Shown: piece by piece, positions 49,845-61,177 of the stretch
Numbering within the stretch: position 1 is the stretch's first letter
Layout of the letters: each line of letters begins with the position of its first letter
Assembly (NCBI GenBank): GCA_013396655.1
Contig: WBMV01007712.1
Span: forward strand, 1,806,041-1,870,040
DNA: 64,000 bases
DNA from: Campylorhamphus procurvoides
Taxonomy: Eukaryota; Chordata; Aves; Passeriformes; Dendrocolaptidae
Direction of reading: 5' to 3'
Made by a program: the position numbers and the translations under genes
Notes under the pieces: model-generated
Database searches by the model: none
What the model saw: the letters and a program-made list of their open reading frames with translations, nothing else
Told to the model about the DNA's origin: nothing

Positions 49845-51233
49845 AAACATATGTTTATATGTTCCCTATCTTGCCTGTAGGGATTGATATTTTCGTAATA
49901 TTTTACATATGTTTATATATGAATGCAAATAAGAGCAAGTTCAAAGCCCAAGTAGTGTGCTTTGTATTTTAATGAGCATAACAGGCAAAAATAAAAACAC
50001 CTATCAATCTCCAGTCCTGAAATTACAAACTCACACAGGCAAAACAAGGTAAACAAGAGCTACAAGGTTTCCCCTTATTTATTTGCTACAAAATTGGAAT
50101 TGTCTGCTACTTTTAAATAAGGTACAACTCAGCTTCGAAATTGGAAACCTCTATGTCCAAAATTCTAGTTTTAAGACAAAAATACAAAATACACCTTAAA
50201 TTTTAATCTTAATTTGAGGAAAATAAACTTAATATTGGTTGTAGTATTAAACTTGGGTTTATTTTATCTATTTAATGCACCGAACTCTACCTCTGGAATT
50301 TCTTTTATCTTTAATGCTATAGGAACACACCTGACAAGGCACAGATCAGAGCAGCTGCCTATTGAGTCCTGCAGTACCAGGGTCTCAGTGAAAGGGAAAT
50401 ACCAGGAAAGGACAAACTCCTGACTTTCCAGGAGACCCTGTCACACCCTGCAGCAAGAGATCCAATTACAGTTGCCACCATTAGCCAAGGTCAGGAAATT
50501 ACTGAACATTATTAAAAGTTCACCCACAGTATTTACCTCAGAAACCTAGAGCAATCTTGAATTCCACTGGGGAACAATATATTGGCTTAGTTATTGCCTC
50601 TCTTATCTGAGATGGACCCTAAGCTAAACATATTAAGAAATGTTTGGAGCCAAGGCTTTGGGTCAACACTGTTTTAATTCATAGTAACTCCTTCATATCA
50701 CAGGGTCTTATTTGCTTCTCTGGGGCATCTGTTTGAGCACATCTATAGCCCAGTGAGCACACCTGACTAAAAGTCCACCTAACAGTATCATTACCCTCAG
50801 CTGATTACACTTAACACCCCCAGGTTGGTTTTACATAAGGATTGGAAACATTTATGTTTGTTAATAACTCATGTATCTCTACAAGATAAGTTGAGGCTTA
50901 GGCCTTCCATAGGAGGGCCGACCTGACAGCAAATCTGCACTGAACTGTATAACTAAACTGTCACTGCAAAAGGGCTAAAACTAGAGTTGACACTTTCAGC
51001 AGAAGAATACAGCAAAAGCATTGCAAGGATATTTTAATTATCTGGAAAAGAAGCATTATAAATTTAGAGTCAAAGAGTTAGGGAGATATATGCATATTAA
51101 GGTGCAAAATTCACAGCCAGAGAGGGCATCTGGGGTGGTGAAAACCATTTGGCATGTAAGTGCGATCAGCAATAGTTCTGTCTAAAGCTCTGAATTTTGT
51201 TCTTTTAATTTTTAAAACCTTTCTTTTTCCCAG

Positions 51234-51346
51234 CTGCATTGCTTTATCACAGTGCAGGGTACTACAATTGCTTTAAGACTATCTTGAAGTCAGCCTCTTT
51301 TTTGACAGAAGCCCACTTTGAGAGCCACTGGGTGGCCATACAGTGG
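51234..51346 (+). CDS. putative internal exon, copy B
   Basis: The sequence is identical to the copy A exon, including the His codon, with the same splice sites. It is probably a redundant read of one exon. Confidence 0.2.
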
Positions 51347-51368
51347 GTAAGAAAGCTGCAGGCTGTGC

Positions 51369-51369
51369 N
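51369..51369. other. single-N contig join
   Basis: One N follows '...ggctgtgc', the same end as copy A. After it the sequence restarts at the equivalent of 47047, so copy C begins 219 bases further left than copy B. Confidence 0.95.
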
Positions 51370-51505
51370 CTGCACATCTTAACCTACCATATCATTTAAC
51401 CAGCTCTTCAAATAAACAAGAACTGGTTCAGGTTGCACATTATCTCACAATTGTTTCTGATGCTCTGAGATCACACTGAAAGTGATTTCAAACATATATA
51501 TTGTG

Positions 51506-52115
51506 TCATAGAATCCTTTAGGTTGGAAAAGACTTCTAAGGTCACTAAATCCAACCATTAACCCAACACTGCCAAGTCCACCCTGTCCCCCAGTGCCACC
51601 TCCAGGGATGCCAATGCCAGCACTTCCCTGGGCAGTCTGTTCCAACACTTGGTAACCCTTTCAGGGTCTTGTGCTCTAGTCCCTTCATCAGCTCCATTGC
51701 CCTTGCCTGGACACACCCCAAGACCTCAATGTCTTTCCTGTAGTGAGTAGCCCAAAAGTGAACACAGGATTTGAGGTGTGGCCTCACCAGGGGGATGATC
51801 ACTGCCCTGGTCCTGCTGGCATCACTATTTCTGAACAACTGCTTCCATCTCTCCCTGTTTGCTGTTCAAGCTGTGTGCATTGGTGTAGGTGTGCTCCAGT
51901 TGGGCTACTGATCCCACCTTTTTGGGGGGTGAGAAGCCCTAATCCCTGAATGCCCATTCTCAGGCATTTATGTGGTTTCCAACACATCACCAACCCTTGT
52001 GCCTCTGCTGCCTCGTGGATCTCCATCCCTTACCTCCACTGGGATGGCAGACTGAAGGAACTCCACCAGCACACCGTCCCTCAAACATCTGCCTGCTGCC
52101 TCCAGGCTTGGGTCT
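51506..52115 (-). mobile_element. CR1 LINE, internally deleted, copy C
   Basis: This is full-length relative to copy A (offset 4323), with the same internal deletions and the same 3' tail. I saw no differences from copy A within the element. Confidence 0.85.
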
Positions 52116-53171
52116 AAACATATGTTTATATGTTCCCTATCTTGCCTGTAGGGATTGATATTTTCGTAATATTTTACATATGTTTATATATGAATGCAAA
52201 TAAGAGCAAGTTCAAAGCCCAAGTAGTGTGCTTTGTATTTTAATGAGCATAACAGGCAAAAATAAAAACACCTATCAATCTCCAGTCCTGAAATTACAAA
52301 CTCACACAGGCAAAACAAGGTAAACAAGAGCTACAAGGTTTCCCCTTATTTATTTGCTACAAAATTGGAATTGTCTGCTACTTTTAAATAAGGTACAACT
52401 CAGCTTCGAAATTGGAAACCTCTATGTCCAAAATTCTAGTTTTAAGACAAAAATACAAAATACACCTTAAATTTTAATCTTAATTTGAGGAAAATAAACT
52501 TAATATTGGTTGTAGTATTAAACTTGGGTTTATTTTATCTATTTAATGCACCGAACTCTACCTCTGGAATTTCTTTTATCTTTAATGCTATAGGAACACA
52601 CCTGACAAGGCACAGATCAGAGCAGCTGCCTATTGAGTCCTGCAGTACCAGGGTCTCAGTGAAAGGGAAATACCAGGAAAGGACAAACTCCTGACTTTCC
52701 AGGAGACCCTGTCACACCCTGCAGCAAGAGATCCAATTACAGTTGCCACCATTAGCCAAGGTCAGGAAATTACTGAACATTATTAAAAGTTCACCCACAG
52801 TATTTACCTCAGAAACCTAGAGCAATCTTGAATTCCACTGGGGAACAATATATTGGCTTAGTTATTGCCTCTCTTATCTGAGATGGACCCTAAGCTAAAC
52901 ATATTAAGAAATGTTTGGAGCCAAGGCTTTGGGTCAACACTGTTTTAATTCATAGTAACTCCTTCATATCACAGGGTCTTATTTGCTTCTCTGGGGCATC
53001 TGTTTGAGCACATCTATAGCCCAGTGAGCACACCTGACTAAAAGTCCACCTAACAGTATCATTACCCTCAGCTGATTACACTTAACACCCCCAGGTTGGT
53101 TTTACATAAGGATTGGAAACATTTATGGTTGTTAATAACTCATGTATATCTACAAGATAAGTTGAGGCTTA

Positions 53172-53289
53172 CAGGTAGGAGTTTCAAATGCTCCTCACAG
53201 AGTTAAGTGCAAGAAGTGGGTTGAAATCAGTACCAGCTTACAGGGCCCCTCATCTCCATCCCTCCTGTAGAGCCCACACTGACTGAGCT
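53172..53289. other. 118-base segment replacing 4 bases (indel allele)
   Basis: It lies between 'gaggctta' and 'ttccataggag'. Copies A, B and D have only 'ggcc' at this point. The segment has no terminal repeats, no poly-A and no recognisable transposon end, so a deletion in the other allele is at least as likely as an insertion here. Confidence 0.85.
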
Positions 53290-53328
53290 TTCCATAGGAG
53301 GGCTGACCTGACAGCAAATCTGCACTGA

Positions 53329-53329
53329 N
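53329..53329. other. single-N contig join
   Basis: One N follows '...tctgcactga'. The sequence then restarts at the equivalent of 48805 in copy A and continues without further breaks into unique DNA. Confidence 0.95.
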
Positions 53330-53841
53330 TTTGTTAATAACTCATGTATCTCTACAAGATAAGTTGAGGCTTAGGCCTTCCATAGGAGGGCCGACCTGAC
53401 AGCAAATCTGCACTGAACTGTATAACTAAACTGTCACTGCAAAAGGGCTAAAACTAGAGTTGACACTTTCAGCAGAAGAATACAGCAAAAGCATTGCAAG
53501 GACATTTTAATTATCTGGAAAAGAAGCATTATAAATTTAGAGTCAAAGAGTTAGGGAGATATATGCATATTAAGGTGCAAAATTCACAGCCAGAGAGGGC
53601 ATCTGGGGTGGTGAAAACCATTTGGCATGTAAGTGCGATCAGCAATAGTTCTGTCTAAAGCTCTGAATTTTGTTCTTTTAATTTTTAAAACCTTTCTTTT
53701 TCCCAGCTGCATTGCTTTATCAAAGTGCAGGGTACTACAATTGCTTTAAGACTATCTTGAAGTCAGCCTCTTTTTTGACAGAAGCCCACTTTGAGAGCCA
53801 CTGGGTGGCCATACAGTGGGTAAGAAAGCTGCAGGCTGTGC
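53330..53841. repeat. duplicated block, copy D (continues into unique sequence)
   Basis: It matches copy A 48805-49316 at offset 4525, with two base differences: 53503 C for T, and 53723 A for C. Unlike copies A and B it runs on past 'ggctgtgc' into unique sequence (cggacttccc...). This is probably the true right-hand continuation of the locus. Confidence 0.9.
53707..53819 (+). CDS. putative internal exon of an unrecognised gene
   Basis: A strong acceptor (pyrimidine run then tcccag) precedes 53707 and a good donor (TGG/GTAAGA) follows 53819. Only one frame is open: two bases complete an incoming phase-1 codon, then 37 residues follow, from ALLYQSAGYYNCFKTILKSA to the end ESHWVAIQW, closing in phase 0. 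The first 20 residues vaguely resemble the helical part of an ankyrin repeat (small residues then 'NCFKTIL'), but the fit is weak and I do not claim the domain. The next open segment, 54107-54316, also starts in phase 0 after an intron of only about 290 bases. Codon 53721-53723 is Gln here and His in copies A and B. No upstream exon is securely identified. Confidence 0.35.
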
Positions 53842-54106
53842 CGGACTTCCCTTCCCACAGCGTAATATTGGTCCCAACCAGCAGCATGGAGCTGTGAGTG
53901 ACACTGTCCTTGACCTAAATATCAGCAACACCTAAAGTCAGGAACAGGCAGAGAGATCACTCACAGCATCCTCCTTAGAAAGGCCTGGTGTTACAGATGA
54001 GATGGATCAACAGGATACACATTATGCCTTAACTCGTGTGCCTCTTAAAAAACTGTGACGTCAAGGTGTGTTGGAATCAACCTTGTGCCTTGCTCATCCT
54101 CTGCAG

Positions 54107-54316
54107 GGTGTGGAGACTCAGTGCTCATGGATAAACAAGCAGCATCTTTCCAGTTCTATCCCATCCCAACAAGATGTAATAATTATTCTGAATAGTGCAT
54201 TTTTCAAGAAAAAACCACCTGTGCCCTCTGCTTTATGCAAATGGAAAACCAAGGAGTATGTATTTCGCATTCGAAAGAAAGAAGAATCGCTGCTGAAGAA
54301 GAAACTTGGCTGTTAA
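54107..54316 (+). CDS. putative last coding exon of an unrecognised gene
   Basis: The acceptor tgctcatcctctgcag ends at 54106, and the frame begins on a codon boundary, matching the phase-0 donor at 53819. It encodes 69 residues and stops at TAA 54314-54316. It starts GVETQCSWINKQHLSSS. The C-terminal third is strongly basic (FFKKKPPVPS, then KWKTKEYVFRIRKKEES and KKKLGC), which would suit a nuclear or nucleic-acid-binding tail. An ATTAAA signal follows 68 bases after the stop. I do not recognise the family. The pairing of phases and the 3' signal make this the best gene candidate in the window, but chance is not excluded. Confidence 0.33.
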   Translation, partial: GVETQCSWINKQHLSSSIPSQQDVIIILNSAFFKKKPPVPSALCKWKTKEYVFRIRKKEESLLKKKLGC

Positions 54317-54383
54317 AAACACTGTGAAAAAATGTGAATGTACTTACTGTAAGCCTGACTTGTTTTAAAGTTTAAATTCCTCT

Positions 54384-54389
54384 ATTAAA
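54384..54389 (+). terminator. possible polyadenylation signal ATTAAA
   Basis: ATTAAA is the second most common vertebrate polyadenylation hexamer. It lies 68 bases past the stop codon of the putative last exon. The region is AT-rich, so the hexamer alone is weak evidence. Confidence 0.25.
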
Positions 54390-55349
54390 ATAATCTTTAA
54401 AATCATCTCACAGTCTTGAAACAAAGGATTTATTTTTAATTAATCTTAGCATATAAAAGAATTAAATATAATAATTGCTCACTTCAGAAACTTCATTCTC
54501 TACTCAAAAGAGTAGATGCTCTAATTTCAGTGCCATATAAACTATTCTTTGTAGATAATAAAGTAGTATTAATTGTCAAATCTGCATTAGCAAAGTTTTG
54601 GCAGATGAAAAATACTTTGATCTGTGCATAATTACAAATCTTTGCCTTGGTATGGTAGGTAAGGCTACATCACTGCAGCTAGCAACACCTTATCAAACAT
54701 ATCTTTGCCAATGTAATTGGTGGAGAGGTGAAGACACACTGGTTAAGTCTTTCAAAGGAACAGGTGACTTAAGATGACTGAAAGTTTCCAGCATTCCACT
54801 TAATGGGACCCATGTTTCAAGTTTTCCAACATTTCTGTAAGCAGAGTACCCAAAGTGGAATGCCCAGAGCAATACATGTGCAGTCATTAGCCGACTCACC
54901 ATCAGCAGAACTATGCAATTATAAATCAAAAGGATTAATTTCATTGCTGAGCAGTAATCATAAAAGTGGTGAATGCAAAAAACCTTATTTCCTTTGAAAC
55001 ACACAGCCTCCACTGAAGGAGATTCCCAGGTCACTTAGGACTGACTGTGAAAGGAATCAGAGTTTCTGCACCAGAGGGAAACAGTAACACGACACCAGCA
55101 GTGACCGAGTCCCTCAAGGACAGTAAGGGAGCAAAGGTGAAATAAACCTCTTTACTGATGTGTGTTATGCTCAGGAAATTCATTCCTACATCATACAAAC
55201 ACTGGGATAGTCCCAGGCACAGGCACGTGGGGAGTGAAACATATTTAAAACTTTTGAGGTTTAAACAATGCCACACTCAAAAATAATTCAGTGCCTTGTG
55301 TAGGTGTGGTGTGCTCATTTCCAGACACATATCCTTCATTTTCCTTTAG
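54390..55349. other. non-coding stretch
   Basis: The sequence is AT-rich, with no repeat family or exon recognised. A CTCF-like gcaccagaggga lies near 55070. Confidence 0.5.
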
Positions 55350-55621
55350 CACATACAGTGAATTTTGCACAAACTTCAGAATCCCCTGTAGAAGCCAATC
55401 TGGGAGGCTGTGATCCAGCTACTGCAATAATTCAACTTGTGCTGTTATCCAGACATAAATCAAACCCTCTGTGTCCTGCTGAGACAGCAAGACCTGAGAT
55501 TTTGCTGAATTCCTGCACAGATGAAAAAAAAAGCCTTGACAATGTAGTTGATGTGGTATTCAAAGGAGAGCTTGAAGTTGCAGATGAAACTGAGATTACA
55601 AGGTGGTTGGAAAGTATATAA
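55350..55621 (+). CDS. candidate exon or decayed coding segment
   Basis: A pyrimidine-rich acceptor (ttcattttcctttag) precedes 55350. The frame is open to 55621 and includes CDPATAIIQLVLLSRHK and SLDNVVDVVFKGELEVADET, which reads like real protein. A second open frame, shifted by one base, overlaps its end and runs to 55797 with a similarly hydrophilic composition (DDPIYKDTTGEKSPIQPS). The pair could be one coding stretch broken by a frameshift, an exon with a weak donor near 55594 (ACAAG/GTGGTT), or chance. The minus strand is also open here but encodes a cysteine and leucine-rich shadow. No family is recognised. Confidence 0.17.
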
Positions 55622-55797
55622 GAACCCCATCAAACACAACCCCACACAGAAGAGGGTTAGGAGGAACCTGCTGCTTAGCCAGTGACAACCAGCGTGATTC
55701 ACTATCACAAGATGATCCAATTTACAAAGACACAACAGGAGAGAAAAGTCCCATCCAACCTTCAGCAACAGTAGGAGGGACAGGCATGAGATGCTAG

Positions 55798-58700
55798 CTG
55801 ATAACTAAAAAATGTTTGAATGAGAATATCTACAGAATAAACAGAGGACATTAGCTCGATTTTTGTCTTAGACAGATGTACCTCAGAAAAAAATCCCTTA
55901 GTTCCAGACTTCAAGGCATATAAAAGACACAATAAGATGAAAACACTTGCAATTCCAAATTCTGCCACCTTAACCTTTATGAATTATGTACCTTCCTGTC
56001 TGAGATACCTATCTAATCAATGCCACTGAAGTTTCTACTAAGTGCAGTAAGGCAGTAGACAGACTGGCTAAAGGTAAAAGCAGTATCTTTTCTAGATTTA
56101 GTAAAGCTGTTCAGGAATCTTCTATAGATTACTCCAGAGGAGACCACAGTTTCTACAAGAAAAATGAGGATTTTTGAAGAAAAATGACAGCATAATGCTT
56201 AAAACCCAGATTTTCTTTAGGATAGTGGAAAATGTTTAATTTCTGGGGACAATTTGCATGATTAATTCACACACATGTGCCCACATAGCCCTTCTCAGGA
56301 TGAGTCAGAGGCTGTTTGTTTGTACTCTCAGGCATGGTGTGTTTAAGGCCACAAGAGCCCTGCAGTTCCCCTGCTGAGCACCTCCACCTCCTCCATCCCG
56401 GGTACCACTTGGAGTCTGGGGCTGCTTCTCCTCCACAGACAGCACTTCAGAGGATGACAGCTGTGTAACCTGCTGCTCCACACGGGGAGCTGGGCGGCAG
56501 GGGAATGCAAGGAATACAAATGATGGCTCTCTGGAAGCATTGCAACAAAGAGGAGAGGAAAGGAAAAAAGTTTAAGAGGAGGTATTTTCAATAATTTTAA
56601 GTAAAAAAAAGTTCTAGTTGAAAACAAAATGTCAAAATAATGAAACAAATTTCTCAGGATGGAAATATCTGTTCTGTCCCAGCCTAATGGTTCAATCTGA
56701 GAGGAATTCTGCTTTACACTTCACAGAGTCATTTGACTCAAGCACTTGTGTTCAAGGAAAGCTCCTTAATAGACAGGTATATTTGAATCTACTTACAAAG
56801 CAATACAAACAAAAGAATTGTCATCGAAAGCCAAATATTGCTCTTTTTGACAAGGACTGCAATTTATGACATAAAAACTTCAAAAGAAGTTAGGAAGTAA
56901 ATTGTGTTTCTAAACACTGTTTCAATACAGTGTGCAGTAAATAACAGACTGAAGATGAAAACAGATTGGTTGGATTTGGGAGAGCAATGTATTGGTACAT
57001 CACCAAAGACACACTGGAGCCTTCTGAACAGTTACACATTTGTTTGGGATTCAGTGCAAGAAACCACTACCCTGAAACATGATCATATCATGAGTTAGGT
57101 TTGCCAAAACTCATAAATTCAAGCACAGAGAAAACATATTGGGTGTCTGGAAACAGCAGAGGTAATTTTTCCCTTCAGACCTACTAGAGATTTTCGCTAT
57201 AATGAAAAACTCTGAGGTATCATTATAGAAATAAGTTGGGAAACTGTTTCCCAGCCAAAATTACTTGGATCTGCTTTATACACTAGGAAAAATACCCATT
57301 GAAATCATAAAAACTCTCTGGATTCACACTGTTAGCTTCCCATAAAGCCAGCTGTTGATACCCAATTATTTTAAATGCTTTGCAATGATCCCAGCTCATT
57401 TCCTATCTGGGTCACACGAGGCCCTAAAAGCCAAAGCACACAGGCAAGCTCAGAGGTGCAGGAACAGAAGCAGGAATGAGCTGCTGGCAGAGCCATTCAC
57501 GGCAATCTGAGCTCAACAAGCACTTACAGACTCCCTGGAACAGAAAAAATGCCTGGAGTTGGGGTACCTACCCCTCAAATGTCCCTGTCTCCAGGGGTGC
57601 CCAGCAAAAGACATATTTACACTGCAGAGTGTTGTATGGCTCTGTTGACAGCACGAAGAAGAATATTTTCTGTGTGAAATATTTAGCCAGTTCTTTGGCA
57701 GCTTAGATTTTAATGAGGAAACACTTATTCCATAAAGGCAAAACATACAGTGATTTAGCTGAAGTTTTCAGTAAGGCACATTTTATCTAAGGATCAAAAT
57801 TGTAAACTTGTGAAGCAAAATGGTTTATCATCTATCATAGCTATAGAATTAAATGAGCCAGGGGGACAAAAGTATAAATATATATTTAGAACAAAACCAG
57901 GATTTTCTAGCTGGAACTATAGCAAGTATAAAAACCTCCGAGTTTTTAATGTAGGCTGGAAATACTGGTTTGCAGACAATTCAAAGCTGTAACTGATTTG
58001 AGGCTCACATTCAGTGGAAGTGGATGAAATTAGCAAAACTCAAGAACACCAGGGAAAGTTGACCATACCTATTTGCAAAATTAATCTATCTGGAAATGCC
58101 TATGTAACTTTTGCAAAGATTTTTTTTTCACCTTTGTACATTGAATTGACATGCACGCAAGTCTGTGAGAGAAATGTAGATTCTTCTAGGGATGCAACAA
58201 TATTCCAAATAGGACATTTGAGAGGATGCCATGACTGACCTAGCAGGAGGTAGATTCACTATGCGTTCTTGGTCTTGCAGGGCAAGGAATTATACCGACA
58301 CTATAAAACAACAGAGACCATAATTTCTCTGTCTCTTCTCCCCAGGATTGTCTTCAAGTGGAATCAGGCAACTGGGAGAGACAGAGGACACTTGTGCTTC
58401 TCAGTGTGTGTGTTATGTTTAATTGCTGAAGGCATGAAGCATTTTAAAAGGTTTGCCAATAAAATCCCTCTTTAGTTAACCCCAATCTCTTCAGATCTCT
58501 TGTTCCAGGCAGCCTTCTGCTCTCAACATCTGGGCAGGCAAAGCCTCCAATTACACTGCTGCATTTGGGAGCTTACCAGACCTAGATAAGGGTCCCTGGT
58601 ATATGCTGGTATATCCACTTCCCTTGGTAAGTGCTTATCTCTGGCTGCCCTGATGATACACAGCCTTCGTGTCACAGCGAGGCACGGAATCGTGTGGCAC

Positions 58701-61117
58701 ACACGCAGAGTGTGTGCACACTGACATTAAATCCAAAGCTTGCCATGACCTTCCCTCTTTCATGGCTGGACTTATATCTGTCACAGTCACACTTTGTAAT
58801 TGATGGGGAAGGGCCAGGGAGAAGGGAGGGAGCAGCCCAGGATCCTGGCCAGCAGCAGGATCACCCCACTGGAGCCCTCTTCCCCTGCCTGCAGCCTGAT
58901 CCTTGCTGGCATCTTTGGGGAAGCAGGCAGGAGGCTGCTGAGCTGGCTGTGGACCAGATGGCAGGCACCTGCCAGCTACTCCCAAAGGGAGCAGAGCCTG
59001 GCAGGCACACTGCAAACCATCAAAACTCCTCCAAATCAAGACACGGGGTTCCATCCAAAATAAAGATCTACTCTCAGTCCAACAGTTCCATAGCAAGATT
59101 TCTCCTTAATATGCCCCAAATTGAATAAAATTTAAGAAAACTGAGTCTCAGCACATTGTTTCCTCTGTACTGAGATGAAACTATGTCTATTTTCTCCCAA
59201 GCCTTGCTATTTAAATCTAAATTACCACAAACTTCTCACATTTCAATCTCTGGAGTTCATCAGCTTGAACACTTAAAAACATTTCTTCTTTTTACACCCA
59301 AGTTTTGTACTGTACCAGGCTGAAATTTCCTTTCTGAATAACTCCCAGAATGAGTGCAGACATTTGTCTCTTGCTTTTTCCTTCATTTTCATTTTTAGTT
59401 CCTCCTCTACAGCCAAATCAGCGTCTTAAAAAGCTTCTTAGAAATCCTTGAGGATTTAATATTTCCGTATTGAAAGACTGACAGTGAATTTTCTGAGATT
59501 CTGTAGCAGCACAGACCGATTTCCCAGCTTTTTTAAAAGGCCACAGAATATCATTGCCCTCTGATTTTTTTCCCAGTCCATCTGCCAGCTAATTTGCAGG
59601 CACAAGTAACACCATCTTTTCTGTTCTCTGAACATCTTACTTTTCCTTCACTTTTGTATCCAGTTCTGTGACAAAGAACAAGGGCAGAGCAGCTACAGAA
59701 ATTTCTCTTAAAGCTTTTATTTTAACCTTCAAGTCTCATGTTTGTCACTTTAAGTTTATGTGCCAAAGACATGAGAAAGCAAAAGCCAGCAGTTTGTCAA
59801 AGCATGATCTCTAGGGACATGGGTTCTGTTTCAGCTGTCACCATGTCACCATATATACCTATTGATGTGACTTCTGATGTGCAGCAACAAATGGTAAACA
59901 ATTCCTCTCTCAGAGTACACTTCTGCCTGTGTTGGTGTCAGTGCTTTTGATCAATAAACAAACCACTGACGTATCTTTCAGCAGGAATATGATTCGAACT
60001 GTAGCTCATAAACATGCACTATTTCCTTGTTTTCAGTGCTGTGTACCAGCTTTTTAATTCCAGTCTCTCTTCAAGCATCTTCCTACTGCTCACTGTTCAT
60101 CCACATCTCCAATTCCCAAAAAGGCTCACTGGTTTCTATTGGTAAAAGCCTTAAGCAGAGCAATAGGTCACCCTCTGTATCACTCCAAGCACGAATTTCA
60201 GTTCTTTCCATGGCACTGGCAGTTAAAGGAGTGCCATTTCTTTACATTAGGCCTGGCACTTATTTCTCCTAACATAATTCCCTGGGTTCACTGAGTCCTT
60301 TTGAACTAGCAGTCCGTGTATATTTTAGTTATGAAGTTAGGTTTGCCAGGCTACTCCAGAGTTCAAAAATGGGGCTTACAGGAACTGACTGCTTGCCAGA
60401 ATGTCCAGTGCTTTACATACTTCTTTATTTCTGAATCTCTCTTCTGCAAATAAAATCCAAACTAGACATCTCCACCATTGCTACATGGAAGTGCCATCAT
60501 CTGTCTTTCTTTGTGCAACTAGTGACTTTATGCTCTTTATCCAAGCTGATGTAGATTCTACTTCTAGCACCCTGGAAGTACTGCTGTGCTGGCAAATTAT
60601 GTCCTTAAATCCATGCAGGCTAGTTTCCCACATTGCTAGCATGAGGGATATGCTAAGATCAAAGCCTAAGCACTGCTGTCCCACACCAATGCTTTCTCTT
60701 TTCTCCCCACCCCTCCCCAGTTTCTGCTGTAAACTGACCCCTTCACATGGTCCTTTTCTTCTGTGTCTGCTTGTGCCTAACACACCAGAGCTCTTGACTC
60801 GACTTTCACTTTATTAAAAACGCAAATGCAGAAAAGTCTATGCTCTTGGCACCACATTTATGGACAGCTCCATTCCCTCAAAGTTCTGATGTTAAAGGCA
60901 CTGGGTGTGCACAAGAGAACCTGGGCTTCTGTTTAGATGGTTTTTACACACTCTGCCCACACAGGGATTTTCTTTTCCTAAAAAGGTCCAGCAGATTTCA
61001 GACTGTCTATTTTACAGACATTTGATAGCACTTCCTTTGCCCAGTCTGTGGAATAGACATCCTTACTATCAGATTAGCAGTACAGCATGATACGAACCTT
61101 GCCCTGAGGAACATGCA
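55798..61117. other. non-coding stretch
   Basis: No exon or repeat is recognised. Overlapping open frames on both strands at 58631-59128 lie in a locally GC-rich, stop-poor patch and look like chance. The frame at 60401-60817 is pyrimidine-rich. T-runs and short AT tracts occur throughout. Confidence 0.5.
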
Positions 61118-61177
61118 GTGGGGTTGCAACTAAATGATCTTTAAAGCCCCTTCCAACACAAACCATTCTATGATTCT
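61118..61177 (+). mobile_element. CR1 LINE, 3' terminal fragment
   Basis: The stretch shows the typical avian CR1 3' end in forward orientation: GGGTTGCAACTAAATGATCT, then 'ttaaagccccttccaaca', then a terminal AACCATTCTATGATTCT. Only the last 60 bases are clearly alignable. Sequence from about 61094 may also belong to it. Confidence 0.88.

Larger units (their letters stand above)
49318..51368. repeat. duplicated block, copy B
   Basis: It matches copy A 47266-49316 at a constant offset of 2052 and ends at exactly the same base (ggctgtgc, then N). The only difference I found is a five-base block at 49708-49712 (gatga for ccaac). It holds a 3'-truncated CR1 and another copy of the putative exon (51234-51346). 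Confidence 0.9.
51370..53328. repeat. duplicated block, copy C (alternative allele at its right end)
   Basis: It matches copy A from 47047 at a constant offset of 4323 up to about 53171. Its right end then differs: base changes near 53129 and 53148, a 118-base segment (53172-53289) where copies A, B and D have 4 bases, and a T for C in 'ggctgacc'. It ends at an N before reaching the putative exon. The clustered differences suggest the other haplotype or a paralogue. Confidence 0.88.

Noticed and set aside
53707..53766. Ankyrin repeat in the putative exon
   Set aside because: Only a loose resemblance to the helical half of a repeat; the TPLH-type signature is absent.
47047..53841. A genuine tandem array or satellite
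   Set aside because: All junctions coincide with single Ns, the starts differ between copies, and one copy carries an alternative allele. Redundant contigs explain this better. I keep real duplication only as the alternative to be tested.
58631..59128. 165-codon plus-strand frame (and a 153-codon minus frame over it)
   Set aside because: Both strands and several frames are open because the patch is GC-rich and stop-poor. No protein character is visible.
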